In this document: piece after piece, positions 25,978 to 37,919 of the stretch | How the letters are laid out: each line of letters starts with the position of its first letter | Numbering within the stretch: position 1 is the first letter of the stretch | Assembly: GCA_026120185.1 (NCBI GenBank) | Contig: JANUWF010001720.1 | Location: forward strand, 167,001 to 231,000 | DNA length: 64,000 nt | Source: Voacanga thouarsii | Lineage: Eukaryota; Streptophyta; Magnoliopsida; Gentianales; Apocynaceae | Direction of reading: 5' to 3' | Made by a program: the position numbers and the translations under genes | Notes under the pieces: generated by a model | Database searches by the model: none | Told to the model about the DNA's origin: nothing | Seen by the model: only the letters and a program-made list of their open reading frames with translations

Positions 25978-25990
25978 TGGTATTAGAGCC
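25978..25990 (+). promoter_or_regulatory. Primer-binding site, initiator Met-tRNA type
   Basis: TGGTATTAGAGCC differs by one base from the common plant copia site TGGTATCAGAGCC, which pairs with the 3' end of initiator methionine tRNA to prime minus-strand DNA synthesis. Confidence 0.9.
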
Positions 25991-26430
25991 TCTTGTATGT
26001 GATAGACGGACATTTAATTACCATGAAAGTCGTGTCAATTTTCGTCTCTATTTTTCCGCTTCTTGATACGATCATGCTTCTGGAAAATATTTTATGTTGT
26101 TTTTGTTTGCCTATGTCTGAAATTGTTTCACGCATATGTTTGGATCATCGAAAATGTTTCTGTGGTTTGTTTGATTAAGAATTTTGAGTCTCTCTCGTGG
26201 GTCATGAAGAATTGCAGACTGCACTGTGTGTGTTTTTTTTTAACTCCATTGAATTTTGAAGATTGTGGATTTACTAAATTGTTTTGGGTTCTATAAAGGT
26301 TACAGAATGTTTTCTTGTGAGAAAGAAAAAAAAAAGGTTTTTTTTGAATTTGTTCTGTCCACTGTGGAAAAAAAAAAACAAAAACTTTGTTCATCGTCTG
26401 TGGAAGACGATGAATAGTTTTTTTTTCTTG

Positions 26431-26474
26431 CCAAGCCGTGGCTTGAGGCACAATTGGCCCAAGCCACGGCTTGG
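26431..26474 (+). repeat. Perfect 15-bp inverted repeat in the copia leader
   Basis: Arms CCAAGCCGTGGCTTG (26431-26445) and CAAGCCACGGCTTGG (26460-26474) are exact reverse complements around a 14-base loop. It lies in the roughly 2-kb untranslated leader between primer-binding site and gag. A strong RNA hairpin would form in the genomic transcript. Confidence 0.85.
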
Positions 26475-26679
26475 AGCTGTTGCAATCTCGGGCCATGTTG
26501 CCCGAAGCTTGAAGCTAAGTTCAATCATGCATGATTGGATTTTGTCCTTTTGTGGGACAAAAAAAAAAAAAATTTTTAGTGGACCGAAGGAAAAGTTTTT
26601 TTTTTTCTTTTCTTTTTCCGTTTTTCCTCTTTCGCCAAAGCATTCCAGTATTTTGTTTTGGTAAGGGAATAAATTTCAA

Positions 26680-27010
26680 AATTGGCTTTGGAAGTTAATT
26701 ATCTAAAATGGTGATTTTGGATATATAAAAAAAAAAATAGACTCATAATTTGGGATAAAATTGCATTTTAGAAGTTAACATATTTTCTAAAATATTGATT
26801 TTAGATTATATATTATTTTTAATTCTTAAAATATGATTTTAGTAATTAATAAGTTTTCTAAAATGTTGATTTTAGATTTTATCTTAATTAAATTTCTAGA
26901 ATTTGATTTTAGAAATAAAATCTAAAATATTAATTTTAGATTTTGTCTTAATTTAATTTCTAGATTTTGATTTTAGAAATTAAATCTAATTTTATTTTAT
27001 TCTTCCAAGA
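26680..27010. repeat. Degenerate AT-rich repeats in the copia leader
   Basis: Repeated variants of TTTCTAAAATATTGATTTTAGATTTT alternate with their near-reversed forms (GATTTTAGAAATTAAATC). They are probably slippage-derived. No coding content. Confidence 0.55.
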
Positions 27011-28049
27011 TAGAAATTTTGGAATGATAAAATTATATGTTTAATTTTGTTTAAGCATAATCAATGGCATGGTGAATGGTTATGGACTAAAATCAAACTA
27101 TATCTGTTCATGCATTTTTTACAGTTTTGTTTTTTATTAAATAGGACCTGTGAGTCCTGCCTTCTCTAAAATTTTTGTGTAATTCTCTTCTCATCTAACT
27201 CCCCTCGAATGTGACTCGAGGTTTCTCTATTTAGGAAATTTATGTAATTAGATTACATAGGTTAGATAGGAATAGAATTATTTTAATTTTGGAGATGGTG
27301 ACCAAAACAAGGCAAGAGGGTAAAATCCTCTACTTAAAACATGCATCAACACATAGGGTAAACCAAGTTAATTTCTTTTTGGCTTGAGGAAATTAATTTA
27401 GGAAAAATCCATAACTATATCACGTAATCGCTTTATTATCATGATTATCAATTTATGAGATTTATTGATGTAATTTATGCATGTCATTTGATGAAATCAT
27501 TAAAAGGAATAAATTCCTCAATTAATATTAAACCTAATTCCTTCTGTTAATATAGTAAAAACGAGAGTCCTTTTTCAAGACCAGGTTGTTGGGCTAACCC
27601 AAGCCTACTCAACATCGGGCATATTCAAGCTATGGAATTAAATTTTTGATTAATGGGTTGGGTTTAACTAAATTCTTTTTCCTGGTTGAGCTAACTCAAG
27701 CATAAAGAAATTTAGAAAAAATATTGGGGTAGCCCAAAAAGGCTTTAAGATTAAAGGATGTTAATCACCTAATGATATGGTAATTACATACGATGTAATT
27801 GGTATTGGATACCTACCATTGAACTTAAGGGTGGCTTGTTAGGTAAACCCAAGATTATTCTTGAGGAATTTGGGTACTGGTCCACTAGGAAAGTTTCCAA
27901 CGGGTTTTTCCAAATCAATAGTGGGGGCTATTAGTTTGAGTAAAATAGTAGAATGAGAATGCGTTTAATTAAAGACCTAATTATTTGCATCACATGTCCT
28001 TATACACTTAGCTAATCTTTTCTATCTTTATATCTAGGTCACATACATC

Positions 28050-28919
28050 ATGTCAACCAACCTAAACCTTCGTAGCATCTTGGAGACCAACAAGCTCAAT
28101 GAATCGAACTATCTCGATTGGTATTGAAATTAATCGAAAAAGTTGCTCTACGTGCTAGATGCTTCTATTCCACCACCACCAGCTCAAGATGCTCATGCTG
28201 ATGAGTATGCTATCCACAAGAAGTATAAAGAGGATGCTGACACAGCATCTTGTATCATGCTAGCGTCGATGCCTCCTGAGCTACAAAAATAGCACGAGCA
28301 TATGGATGCTCATTCGATGATTCTTCATCTTCGAGAGCTGTTTGACGCCCAAGCTAGAACAGAGAGATATGAGATCTCAAAGCAACTATTCTGTTGTAAA
28401 ATGGCTAAGGGTACTTCTGTGGCTACTCATGGGCTAAAGATGTTGGGCTTGATCGAGAAGCTTGGATCTTTTGGGTTCGTGATGGACCATGCATTAAGTG
28501 TTGACTTAATTCTACAATCTTTACCTAATAGTTTTTCACAATTTATAATTAATTATCAGATGAACAAGATTGAGTCCACCATTCTTGAGTTGATCAATCT
28601 TCTCAAGATTGAGGAGTCCTTTATGAAGAAGGATTCCAATGTGGTCTTGATGGTAGAATCTTTTTCTTCTAAGAAAAAAGTTCAAATGAAGAAGAAGAAG
28701 GCTCTAACTAAGCTCAAAGGTGGTGTAAAGAAGAAGGCCGTTGTCACCAAGGGCCCATTCTATCATTGTGGCAAGATGGGCAATTGGAGGCACAATTGCA
28801 AGGCCTACTTGGAAACTGTGAAGGAAAAGAAGCAGAAAGAGAAGCTTGTGGGCACTTCTACTTCTACTCCTGGTATGTTTATGATTGAGATAAATACTGC
28901 ATTTAGAAATGAGATATAG
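28050..28919 (+). pseudogene. copia gag remnant
   Basis: Start MSTNLNLRSILETNKL at 28050 resembles the N-terminus of TNT1-94-like copia Gag proteins. Stops occur near 28126, 28132 and 28290; the open remainder (28302-28919) has the capsid-like region with LRELFDAQARTERYE. A lysine-rich part with the zinc-knuckle remnant HCGKMGNWRHNC follows. In this knuckle the first Cys and the His of the CX2CX4HX4C pattern are replaced, so zinc binding should be lost. The frame stops just before the protease. Confidence 0.85.
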
Positions 28920-31900
28920 GTATTAGATACTAGATGCGGATCTCATTTGTACAATAACTTGCAGGGACTAAACGACAGTAGAAGGCTAGAGAAAGACGAC
29001 ATGGACCTACGTATTGCAAATGCAGCAAAGGTTGTTGCACTTGCTGTGGGGACATACAAGTTGAACCTGCCTTCAAGATTAGTTTTAGAACTACAAAACT
29101 GTTATTTTGTACCAATTTTATTAAAAAAATATTATCTCGGTTGCATGTTTAAATCTATATGGATTTCATTTAATTTTTCAGAATAAATGTTGTTCTTTTC
29201 CATTAAATGATATCTACTGTGGTTCTGTAACTTTAGTTAATAGTTTATATGTTCTAAACATGGATAATCTAATTCTCAATATAAACAATAAGAAACCAAA
29301 GGTTGATATCCCAAATACCTCTTATCTATGGCATTGCCATTTAGGCCATGTAAACGAGAATCGTGTTTCTAAATTACACAGGCTTGGTGACTTAGGGTCA
29401 TTTGACTATGAATCATATGGCATTTGCAAGTCTTATTTACTAGGTAAAATGACTAAAACTCATTTTTTCTGGAAAAGGAGAAAGGGCCAAAGAGTTCTTA
29501 GAACTTATACATTCTGATGTATGTAGCCCAATATCTATACAAGTAAGAGAAGTTTATAACTATTTCATAACATTTATCGATGATTATTCACGACATGGGT
29601 ATTTATATTTAATGAAATATAAATCTGAAGCTTTTGAAAAGTTCAAAGACTTCAAGAACAAAATAGAGAAACAACTTGGTAAAAGTATTAAGACTTTAAA
29701 ATCGGATCGAAGGGGTGAATACTTAAACCAAGAGTTTCAGGACTACCTTAGGGATAGTGGGATATTATCTTAATGGACTCCACCACATACACCTCAACAT
29801 AATAGTGTATCTGAGAGAAGAAATCGAATCCATTTAGACATGGTACAGACCATGATAGCTCCTGCAGACTTACCAAAATTGTTTTAGGGGTACGCACTAG
29901 AAACTTCTGTTTATATTCTAAACAGAGTTCCATAAAAAATGGTTGATACTACCCCATTTGAAATGTTCTTTGGCAAGAAACCAAAGTTATCTCACTTGAA
30001 AGTATGGGGTTGTCCTGTTTTTGTTAAAAGGCTACAGTTGGACAAACTTGAAAGTAAGTCTGACAAGTGTTTGTTTGTAGGTTATCTGAAAGAATCTTTT
30101 GGATATTACTTCTATCTTCCCTCCGAAAATAAAGTATTTGTTTCAAAGCATGCTGTCTTCTTAGAGAAGGAACACATACTTAGAGGGGACAGTGGGAGTA
30201 AAATTGAACTTAGTAAAATTCAAGAAGAGCAAACAAATAAAGATCAATCGTCTGATCCCACATCTATTGAGAAAATAGATGAACCTTCTATTATACAAGG
30301 TCCTCGTAGGTCTAGTAGGACACGTGTGGCACCTAATAGATATGAATTTCTTATTAGTGACAACAATGACGTTTACTCATAAATGAAGATGAGCCTACTA
30401 CCTACAAGAAAGTTCTAAACAGTTCAGAATTTGACAAATGGCTTGAGGCCATGAAGTCAGAGAGGGATTCCATATATAACAACCAAGTATGGACTTTGGT
30501 TGATTCACCCAAAGGAATCAAACCTATTAGGTACAAATGGGTTTTCAAGAAGAAAACTGACATGGATGGTAATGTAATTACCTATAAAGCATGACTAGTA
30601 GCTAAAGGTTATCGTCAACAACATGGTATTGACTATGATGAAACATTCTCGCCAGTAGCCATGCTAAAATCCATCAGGATATTCCTAACCATTGCCGCTC
30701 ATCATGATTATGAGATCTGGTAAATGGATGCGAAAATAGCTTTTCTAAATGAAAATCTGACTGAGGAAGTGTATATGATACAACTTGAGGGTTTCACATC
30801 TAATGATAGCACAAAAGTGTGCAAGCTGCAAAGGTCCATTTATGGACTTCAGCAAGTTTCTAAAAGTTGAAACATCCGTTTTGATGAAACAATCAAAGAG
30901 TTTAGTTTCATCCAAAATATAACTGAGCCTTGTGTGTACAAGAAGGTTAGTGGGAGTGCAATCGTTTTCTTATTACTTTATGTTGATGACATATTGCTAA
31001 TAGGAAATGATGTACCTGTTCTACAATCAATTAAATTTTGGTTGTCCAAGAAATTCTTCATGAAAGATCTTAGAGAAGTAACCTATATTCTTGGAATAAG
31101 GATTTATAGGGATAGGTCCAAAAGGTTTCTAGGTCTTTCACAATCTACATACATAAACAAAGTGCTAAAGAGGTTTAGCATGGATCAATCCAAAAAGGGA
31201 TTCTTACCTATGTCCCAGGGGATAAACCTTTCAAAGTTAATATCTCCTAAGACACAAGTTGAAAGGGATCATATGAGTAAAATTCCATATCTATCACGTA
31301 CGCTATGATATGTATAAGGCCTGACGTATCCTGTGCTCTCAGTTTAATGAGCAGATACCAATCTGACCCTAGTGAAAATCATTGAGCGACTGTAAAAAAC
31401 ATCTTCAAATACTTATGAAGAACTAAGGATGTGTTCTTGGTTTATGGAGAAGGTGATTTGAAAATAAACGAGTATACTGATGCCAGTTTTTAATCTGACA
31501 AAGATAATTTCAAGTCACAATCTGGCTACGTGTTTATGTTATATGGAGGGGCAATAAGTTGGAAGAGTTCCAAACAAGAAACTATTGCAGACTCTACGAT
31601 AGAAGTTGAGTACATAGCCGCTTTTGAAGCAACTAAGAAAGCTATTTGGATCAAGAAGTTCATGACAGAACTAGGTGTAGTTCCTAGCATTGTTGGTTCA
31701 ATATCATTGTATTGTGACAACAACGGAGCCACTGCACAAGCAAAAGAATTACGGTCTCACCAACGATCTAAGCACGTGCTACGATGTTATCATCTGATTC
31801 GGGAGATCATAGATAGGAATGATGTAAAGATAGAAAGAGTTCCCATAGATGAGAACACAGCTGATCCGCTTACAAAAGCACTATCCCAGAAGAAACATGA

Positions 31901-31949
31901 TAGGCATGTTGAGTCATTTAGTATTAGATACATGAATGATTGGCTCTAG
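28920..31949 (+). pseudogene. copia pol remnant (PR-IN-RT-RH)
   Basis: Protease (from 28920) has LDTRCGSHL where the active site should read DTG, so Gly is replaced by Arg. The GAG-pre-integrase region (29260-29517) has WHCHLGHVNENRV. Integrase (29500-29910) has FIDDYSRHGYLY, then SDRRGEY and SERRNR. The next part (29939-30382) ends with the RRSSRTR segment. RT (30390-31310) keeps the intact catalytic LYVDDILLIGND. RNase H (31480-31949) ends with [10 protein letters not shown]. Stops occur near 29772, 29885, 30380, 30592, 30721, 30868 and 31308. All domains of copia pol are recognisable and in copia order, but it is not translatable as one protein. Confidence 0.9.
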
Positions 31950-31963
31950 TGCAAGTGGGAGTT

Positions 31964-33658
31964 TGTTAGTGTTTTGGTCTAGAGGCAATCGCTTGTAAAT
32001 TGTATATGACACTTTTGTTTTCTAATAAAAGGCTTTATTTATCTTTCAATTTATTTTATGTAAAATAATTGTTAGATAAAGTCCTTAGTACAACATTGTG
32101 TTAAGAAAATCATGATAGAGATCATGATATGAGATTCCTACTACACTGTATAGTGTTGTACTTAAATAATCCTTAGTCATAGTATTAATGAGACAAGGTC
32201 ATCATTAATGCGTTAAGATTAACACGTGTTAGACTTCCTGATCTGATCAGGTAGTAGTTCTCATATCCGTAAGTATTGAGATACTCAAAGTTAACACGTG
32301 GATGCTTGTTAATAGAACAAGTACATTAGATGACCTGACTATGAGATAATCACATGGATAACTATGTAGTGCATGTGGTAGAATCTTGCTATAACAAATG
32401 TGTAAGTATCCTTAGACTTGAGATCTCCAATGTACTTTGTTAGTTGAGCATTGTACTTTGATTCCAATCTCTAAAGCCAGATCGAGGGTCGCCTATGAGA
32501 TAGATATTGGGTACAATGTGAGATAAACGAAAGTAGTTGAAAGGGTCAATAAAGGATTCACCACTCCTAATAGTAAGGACGAATATTTCACGGCCGCTTG
32601 TAGGAATTACTACTCATAAAATCCTTGGCCAAGATTATTGTGTTTTGGAAACAGTTCTAATTGATACCCATGTTGAGTAGTGGATTCCTGGTACAAGTAC
32701 TAATGTATTCGAATCAGAATTAATATATATTCTGGGGGGAGTTGGCACTAATTTCGTACTCCAACCCGAATGAGATATTGTATGGTGAAAGGAGTTTATT
32801 GCACTATAGTTTGTTATTGAAGGGTTCATGTTAAGCCACTTGACTTCTTGAATTCTTGGGTGGTCATGATGTGTTGCTAGATACCGTTCATGATCTGCTG
32901 AATATGAATTTATTAATTGATGAATTAATAAACCAATTCTATTTGGAATTAATAGCTTAATTCTAGATTCTTTTAAGGATTGTTAATCTAAAAAATGTTT
33001 GGATTAATTCATATTCGCTACTAATAGACTAGGGAATCTGATAAGTCACAAACAATAGAGGATCATGTACTCGAGATGTTATATGATAACATTATGGGGT
33101 TAATAATTAGAAGTAGTAGTTATTTGGGCCAAATGATAATTAGTTATAGTTTCTGAGCCAAATTATAATTATAAGAACTAAAAGGTTCCAATTACAATTT
33201 GGTGAATTCTAATTTGATTAGAATTCAAATTGGAAGCTTCTAACGTGAGGTTCAGCGTTTTTCTTTCCCTGAGACGATTGTGATCGATTCAATCTTCTAT
33301 GAGGCACATAAGGAGTTTTTTTTTTGTAAGCTCTCGGAAAAAATAAAACCCTCACGGAAAGATCTTCTTCCTTTCTTTTCTGGTTTTGTCCTAGCCGCCA
33401 CTCTTCTCTGCTAGCATAGAGATTTGGCTTCTTAACTTTTCTCTGTGTGGACACTGTTTAAGGGAGTTCAATGCTTGGACTCCAGTGACGACGACAAGGA
33501 TTTTTGGTATTGTTGGGTCACACCTCAACAACAGAGACATCATAAGGTATATCTTCTTGCTTTTGAACTATTTATTCCACCTACATGCGGTCCTCTTGCT
33601 CAGAATCCTTAGTTTCCGTTGCATAATGCATATGTGATGCACGTATGGATTCTAAACA
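31964..33658 (+). repeat. 3' LTR of the 24-34 kb copia element
   Basis: Starts TGTTAGTG directly after the purine tract AAGTGGGAGTT (31953-31963) and ends CTAAACA. It matches 24262-25976; it lacks a short stretch near its end that the 5' LTR has (around 25810-25850). Confidence 0.94.
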
Positions 33659-33663
33659 GTTGG

Positions 33664-35792
33664 GGCTAGCTTGGTTTTGTTCCTTATGCAAATGAGCATC
33701 TTGTCTACTGGTATTTTGGTGATTGACTCTCTTTACTTACCTTTGATCGTCTAGCTCAATTTATTGTCACAAGATACTCCTTTATAAGTTGAGGGTTTCT
33801 CTAAAGTCGGGCACGCATTATCTTGGACGGTTAGTTTTGTTCTAGACCTTCTTTTGAGTTAACTAATCTTGTAGATTTGTCGGTCATGTTAATTTATCTT
33901 TACACACCTACCTTGGGCCTAGCTTGCCACTTCCTTAGTAGGCAACCATGTTAATAGCTGCACCCAGAAAATGATCTGAATCTACCAAGGATTTAGAAAT
34001 AGGCTTATCTACAAATAAGTCTTCTTTCCTGGATGGCCTTCTATACGCCTACCCTAAAGATAAGACAATTGTTAGTAGTATAAGTATAAGTATTGTACCA
34101 CTTACAATACCTTTTTTCTTTTGAGGTCTTCTTCTACATGTATTTGCGAACCATTCGACAACTTGATCTGTTTGTCTTTCAACAAATGGTCAAAAATCTG
34201 GTTAGCCTTGGTAATGTCAAACAGATAACTATCCATCCTATTTTTTATTATCCGATTTGATGATTTCTTTACCCTTAGGAGGTTTCAAAGTAAAACAAAT
34301 ATAAGCTCTTCAAGTAACTAATTCTGCAACTAAAATTTCATTGGCTATCTTCTATTCAGGATCAAACAAGTTATCAACCATTGACATAGCATGTTTTACT
34401 AAATCTTCCCCCTTGTTTCTTTTCTTTATCCTAAATGAATTCGTTAATTCGTGCAACATGAGAAGCAAGTTGTGATAAGTTTGAGAAATCCTGCAAAATC
34501 AGGGCTTCCTTCAGCTAAGGAGGCATCCTACCAACTGTAATTCTCGCATATTCAAATTCAGGCAATCTAGTTGAACATTTGCCTTTAACCCTCCTAAAAC
34601 ATTCTAAGAATTTTATAACGATCTCTGCTAGTCTTTGTTTTATGGCCAATAGATCGACTATAGATAATTCTAGGATCGGCCAACAAAATCTTTCATGGAA
34701 TAAACAAACCATTCCAGCCCAAGTGTGTACAGAATTTGACAATAGACTTGTGTACCAAGTAAAAGTGGCCCTTATCAAAGATAAAGAAAATAACTAAAGA
34801 TTATAGTTTTTATTAGTTGCCAACTCACCACACTGGGCTTTGAACTTTCTATATATTGCATGGTTGTCTTCTCATTGTAATCAGAAAAGTTGTGAAGTCA
34901 AACATCTTGAAACCTTTGAATAAGGCTACAATCGAGTCTTCAATAAGGTTTCCTATATGTTAGCCTATCAATCTAAGTAATGTTTAAACCAAACTATCTT
35001 ATTAGAACATTAGCAATGTCTTGAGAGTCCACCTACTAATTGGTTACCTACAGGTATGTCGTGCCATACTAAACGACTGGCTACTAAGCTCTCCCAGCCG
35101 ACTAAGGCCTTGCCTGGTTAAGATGTGGGTCGGTTGCTTGGGCATTTCGAGGGAAGAAAGGCAACTGTCCTTTGATAATACTTGGAGTCTACCCAACTCT
35201 GCAAGATATATTCAAACCTATGATTTATCCTATAATGTTTGCTAGTATACTATTGTCCGGAAGCTGCCTCCTAGGACCAAACTGCACATAGCTTTTTAGG
35301 AGTTGACCTCCAAGAAAACTTACCAGGACTCCAACTCTAGGATATCCTCCAACACTAAGTAACTGTTATCCTACAGTAAATATAGGTATTTACCATGTAA
35401 GGTAAGGAAATAAAGGCCCCTCGAGAAAAGACGAGAATAGCCCCCATGGTAGCCAACCATAGGAACACTCATGGCCATAGTTTATCTGCACACAAATGAT
35501 CCGACTAATTTCTTTGTTAGGAAAATAGAGTTGATTGAGGTTCCCAAATTACCATGTTCAACATCAAGTACATTTTTACGTATGGTAAGCAGATGAGGCC
35601 TGAGAACTGAGGTATTCGAGAGTGAACCATGCTATACTGTAGATGTTACAAACTTGGTCGAGGTTCGGTTGGGGGTGATATACTGTAGATGATACAGACC
35701 TAGTAGAAGTTACATTCCACCTTGGGGCTATCAGGGTCTGTAACTCATTTATAATAGTGGTTTGAACACTGTTGCGAACTGCTAGATTATAT
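33664..35792 (-). pseudogene. gag of the Tat/Athila-type gypsy element, main part
   Basis: On the - strand, 34778-34515 is open and reads FTWYTSLLSNSVHTW, FHERF, LSIVDLLAIKQRLAE and LPEFEYARITVG, the conserved core of the gypsy retrotransposon Gag capsid domain. The rest is broken. The N-terminal part lies at 44245-44380, across the chromovirus insertion; the protease and RT lie at 20.3-24.2 kb, across the copia insertion. Confidence 0.82.
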
Positions 35793-37919
35793 TATCACGC
35801 CCCGAATCCGGGTCAAACCCGTCCTCGAGACACAACACAGCCACATCCTCTAAGGTTTTCCTCAAAGAATGCGAAGCCTTAATATTGCATAGACTAAATC
35901 ATTAATAAAAATAATTATAATCCCACTATCCAATAATGCAAAACTCAAAAACCCTAATAACGGTAATAGTCTAAACCTAAATACAAGAATTCATCCCAAC
36001 ATATTTAACCTAAAAAAAATAACTTCAAATTGCAAAAAGGACAATCTAAAATAGAAGTCCATTAGGATCCTTGCACTAGCCATCCCATCTTACTCCCATC
36101 TGTCGTCCTCATCAAACTCGAATTCATCATTAGTATCTGAAAATGTTGAGTAAAAGAGTGAGTACAAAACTCAGTAAGTAAGAATTCCCCATCCTCTGGG
36201 ATTTGAATACGGAGTTTCATAACATATCCTTTACAAAACGTATGAAAAACCTTCACTTAAACCAAGTTTGAAAACAGAACATTCAAGTTTCGTTTGTAAA
36301 AGAGAATAATTTAACAATAGTGAACCCAGCACAATGGTCAAATGGTTTAAAGATGGAGGGAGGAAACAAACGATCAAATATACAAGAAGACTTTGGAGCA
36401 ATGGTATCAAAGTAACATGTACTTACAATGCACATTTAATTTCACTAGTACATTGGGATATAAGTAAATGTATAGCTAACGAGTCATCACTAAATTCAGT
36501 CACAGCATTTAATCCTGCTAGGGGGCACTCTTTCAATCATTTGGTTGGCTTTTTGCCTATGCCAATGGGTTCATACATTCAAAGTGGAACATGCTCCTCC
36601 CACAGCCAACACATTAAGTTGTCCTAATAACTAATGAATATTATAGTATATCAATTTATTTGTACATTTAACTATCAAGCTCACATTAGACAGAACTTTG
36701 AAATACGCTTAGGCCAATAGCCACAACCCAAAATAATTTCAATCACAAACTCAAAAAGATTTTAATAGTTTTAAAAGAATAACTTGAGTATGAAAAACAA
36801 AATTCAGCAGCTTAAATGCTACTGAACAATAAATAAATGGGGAACTCCATAAATTTACGCAAAGAATGGATTGGGAAAACTATGCAACTAATTAATACAA
36901 TCCCATTTACATAAAGCAGTTGACAATTCAGGAAAACAAAGCATTTTCCTTTTAAAAAAGAAAATTCAATTCGTGGGATATTAGCCCCCACATAGTAAAG
37001 ACAAAGTTGTTTTTTTTTTTTAAACTTGTGGGGATATCACATAATTCCCAGAAACAGTGCTCACGGTCAGTGAGCAAAACCAAAAACAATTTTTTTTTTT
37101 AAATATGCTTGTGGGACATCAATAGTCCCCACCTCGAACATAATCCCCAGAACCTACTCACGTTTAGTGAGCAAAACCAAAACCAAATTTCCTTTATATA
37201 TTTATTTATTTAAATATGCTTATGGGGACATCAATAGTCCCCGCCTCAAATACAATTCCTAGAAAACTGCTCACGATCAATGAGCAACATTGAAGCCATT
37301 TTTTTTTTTTAAGAAGGCACAACAACAATAATATTCCTACCTAACGCAGAAGCCGTAGATGACGACTAGCAGAAACGAAAAACTTTTTTTTTTTTTTTTT
37401 TGGAAAACATAGAGTAGGGATCATTCTCACTTACCTAGAACTAATTCAAACAATCAAACAACGCCTCAACTCTAATATTCGCTTCCTAGGCCTTTTTCAC
37501 CATCAATTCTTAATACCATAACAAAACCCCAATCAATTCTGAGGGAATCACCAATCTTAAGTCTATATAAAACCTCAATAAATACTCGATAATCGATTAA
37601 TTGGGCTACTACAAGTGCGAATAAGAGGAGAGATGATTAATTACCTTCAATAGTACCCTGCGATGATAACCCTAATTGTTTCTTCCCTTTTTGTTCTTCT
37701 CTGGAACTTTTGTCTCCGCCTCCTGATGTTTCAAATGCGTGAGTGAGTAACTAACGTTGTTGGAGAGTATAAGATATTAAAATTTGCTACTAAGTCCTCC
37801 ACTTTAATTCACAATTTAAAATGGCCTCCATAAATCTATACAAGTCACAATCTACTATATTAATTAGGTAACTAAAATAACCCAATAATACCTACCCACT
37901 AGTTGGGCTGGGTTTTACA
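35793..37919 (-). repeat. 3' LTR of the chromovirus element
   Basis: On the - strand it starts TGTAAAACCCAGCCC at 37919, after the purine tract AAGGAGGGTAGAA (37920-37935), and ends GGGGCGTGATA at 35793. Its last 804 bp (36596-35793) are repeated in inverted orientation at 43085-43888. It contains a three-fold internal repeat (36960-37300). Confidence 0.8.
36960..37300. repeat. About 105-bp unit repeated three times in the LTR
   Basis: Each unit has a poly-T run, a GTGGGGACATCAATAGTCCCC-like palindrome, then CCCAGAA and a CTCACG.T.AGTGAGCAA segment (near 37060, 37155 and 37265). The units are diverged copies inside the chromovirus 3' LTR. Confidence 0.75.

Larger units (their letters stand above)
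24262..33658 (+). mobile_element. Full-length Ty1/copia element, TSD GTTGG
   Basis: A 9397-bp element with LTRs at 24262-25976 and 31964-33658, a primer-binding site (25978), gag-pol remnants (28050-31949) and a purine tract (31953-31963). The host duplication GTTGG occurs at 24257-24261 and 33659-33663. It is structurally complete but its reading frame has many stops, so it is non-autonomous. It interrupts the older Tat-type gypsy element between gag and protease. The LTR length of about 1.7 kb and the TNT1-94-like proteins would fit an Angela/Tork-like lineage, a tentative assignment. Confidence 0.95.

Noticed and set aside
26128..26664. Open frames of up to 126 codons in the copia leader
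   Set aside because: They lie between primer site and gag, contain poly-Lys and poly-Phe from A/T runs, and match no retrotransposon protein.
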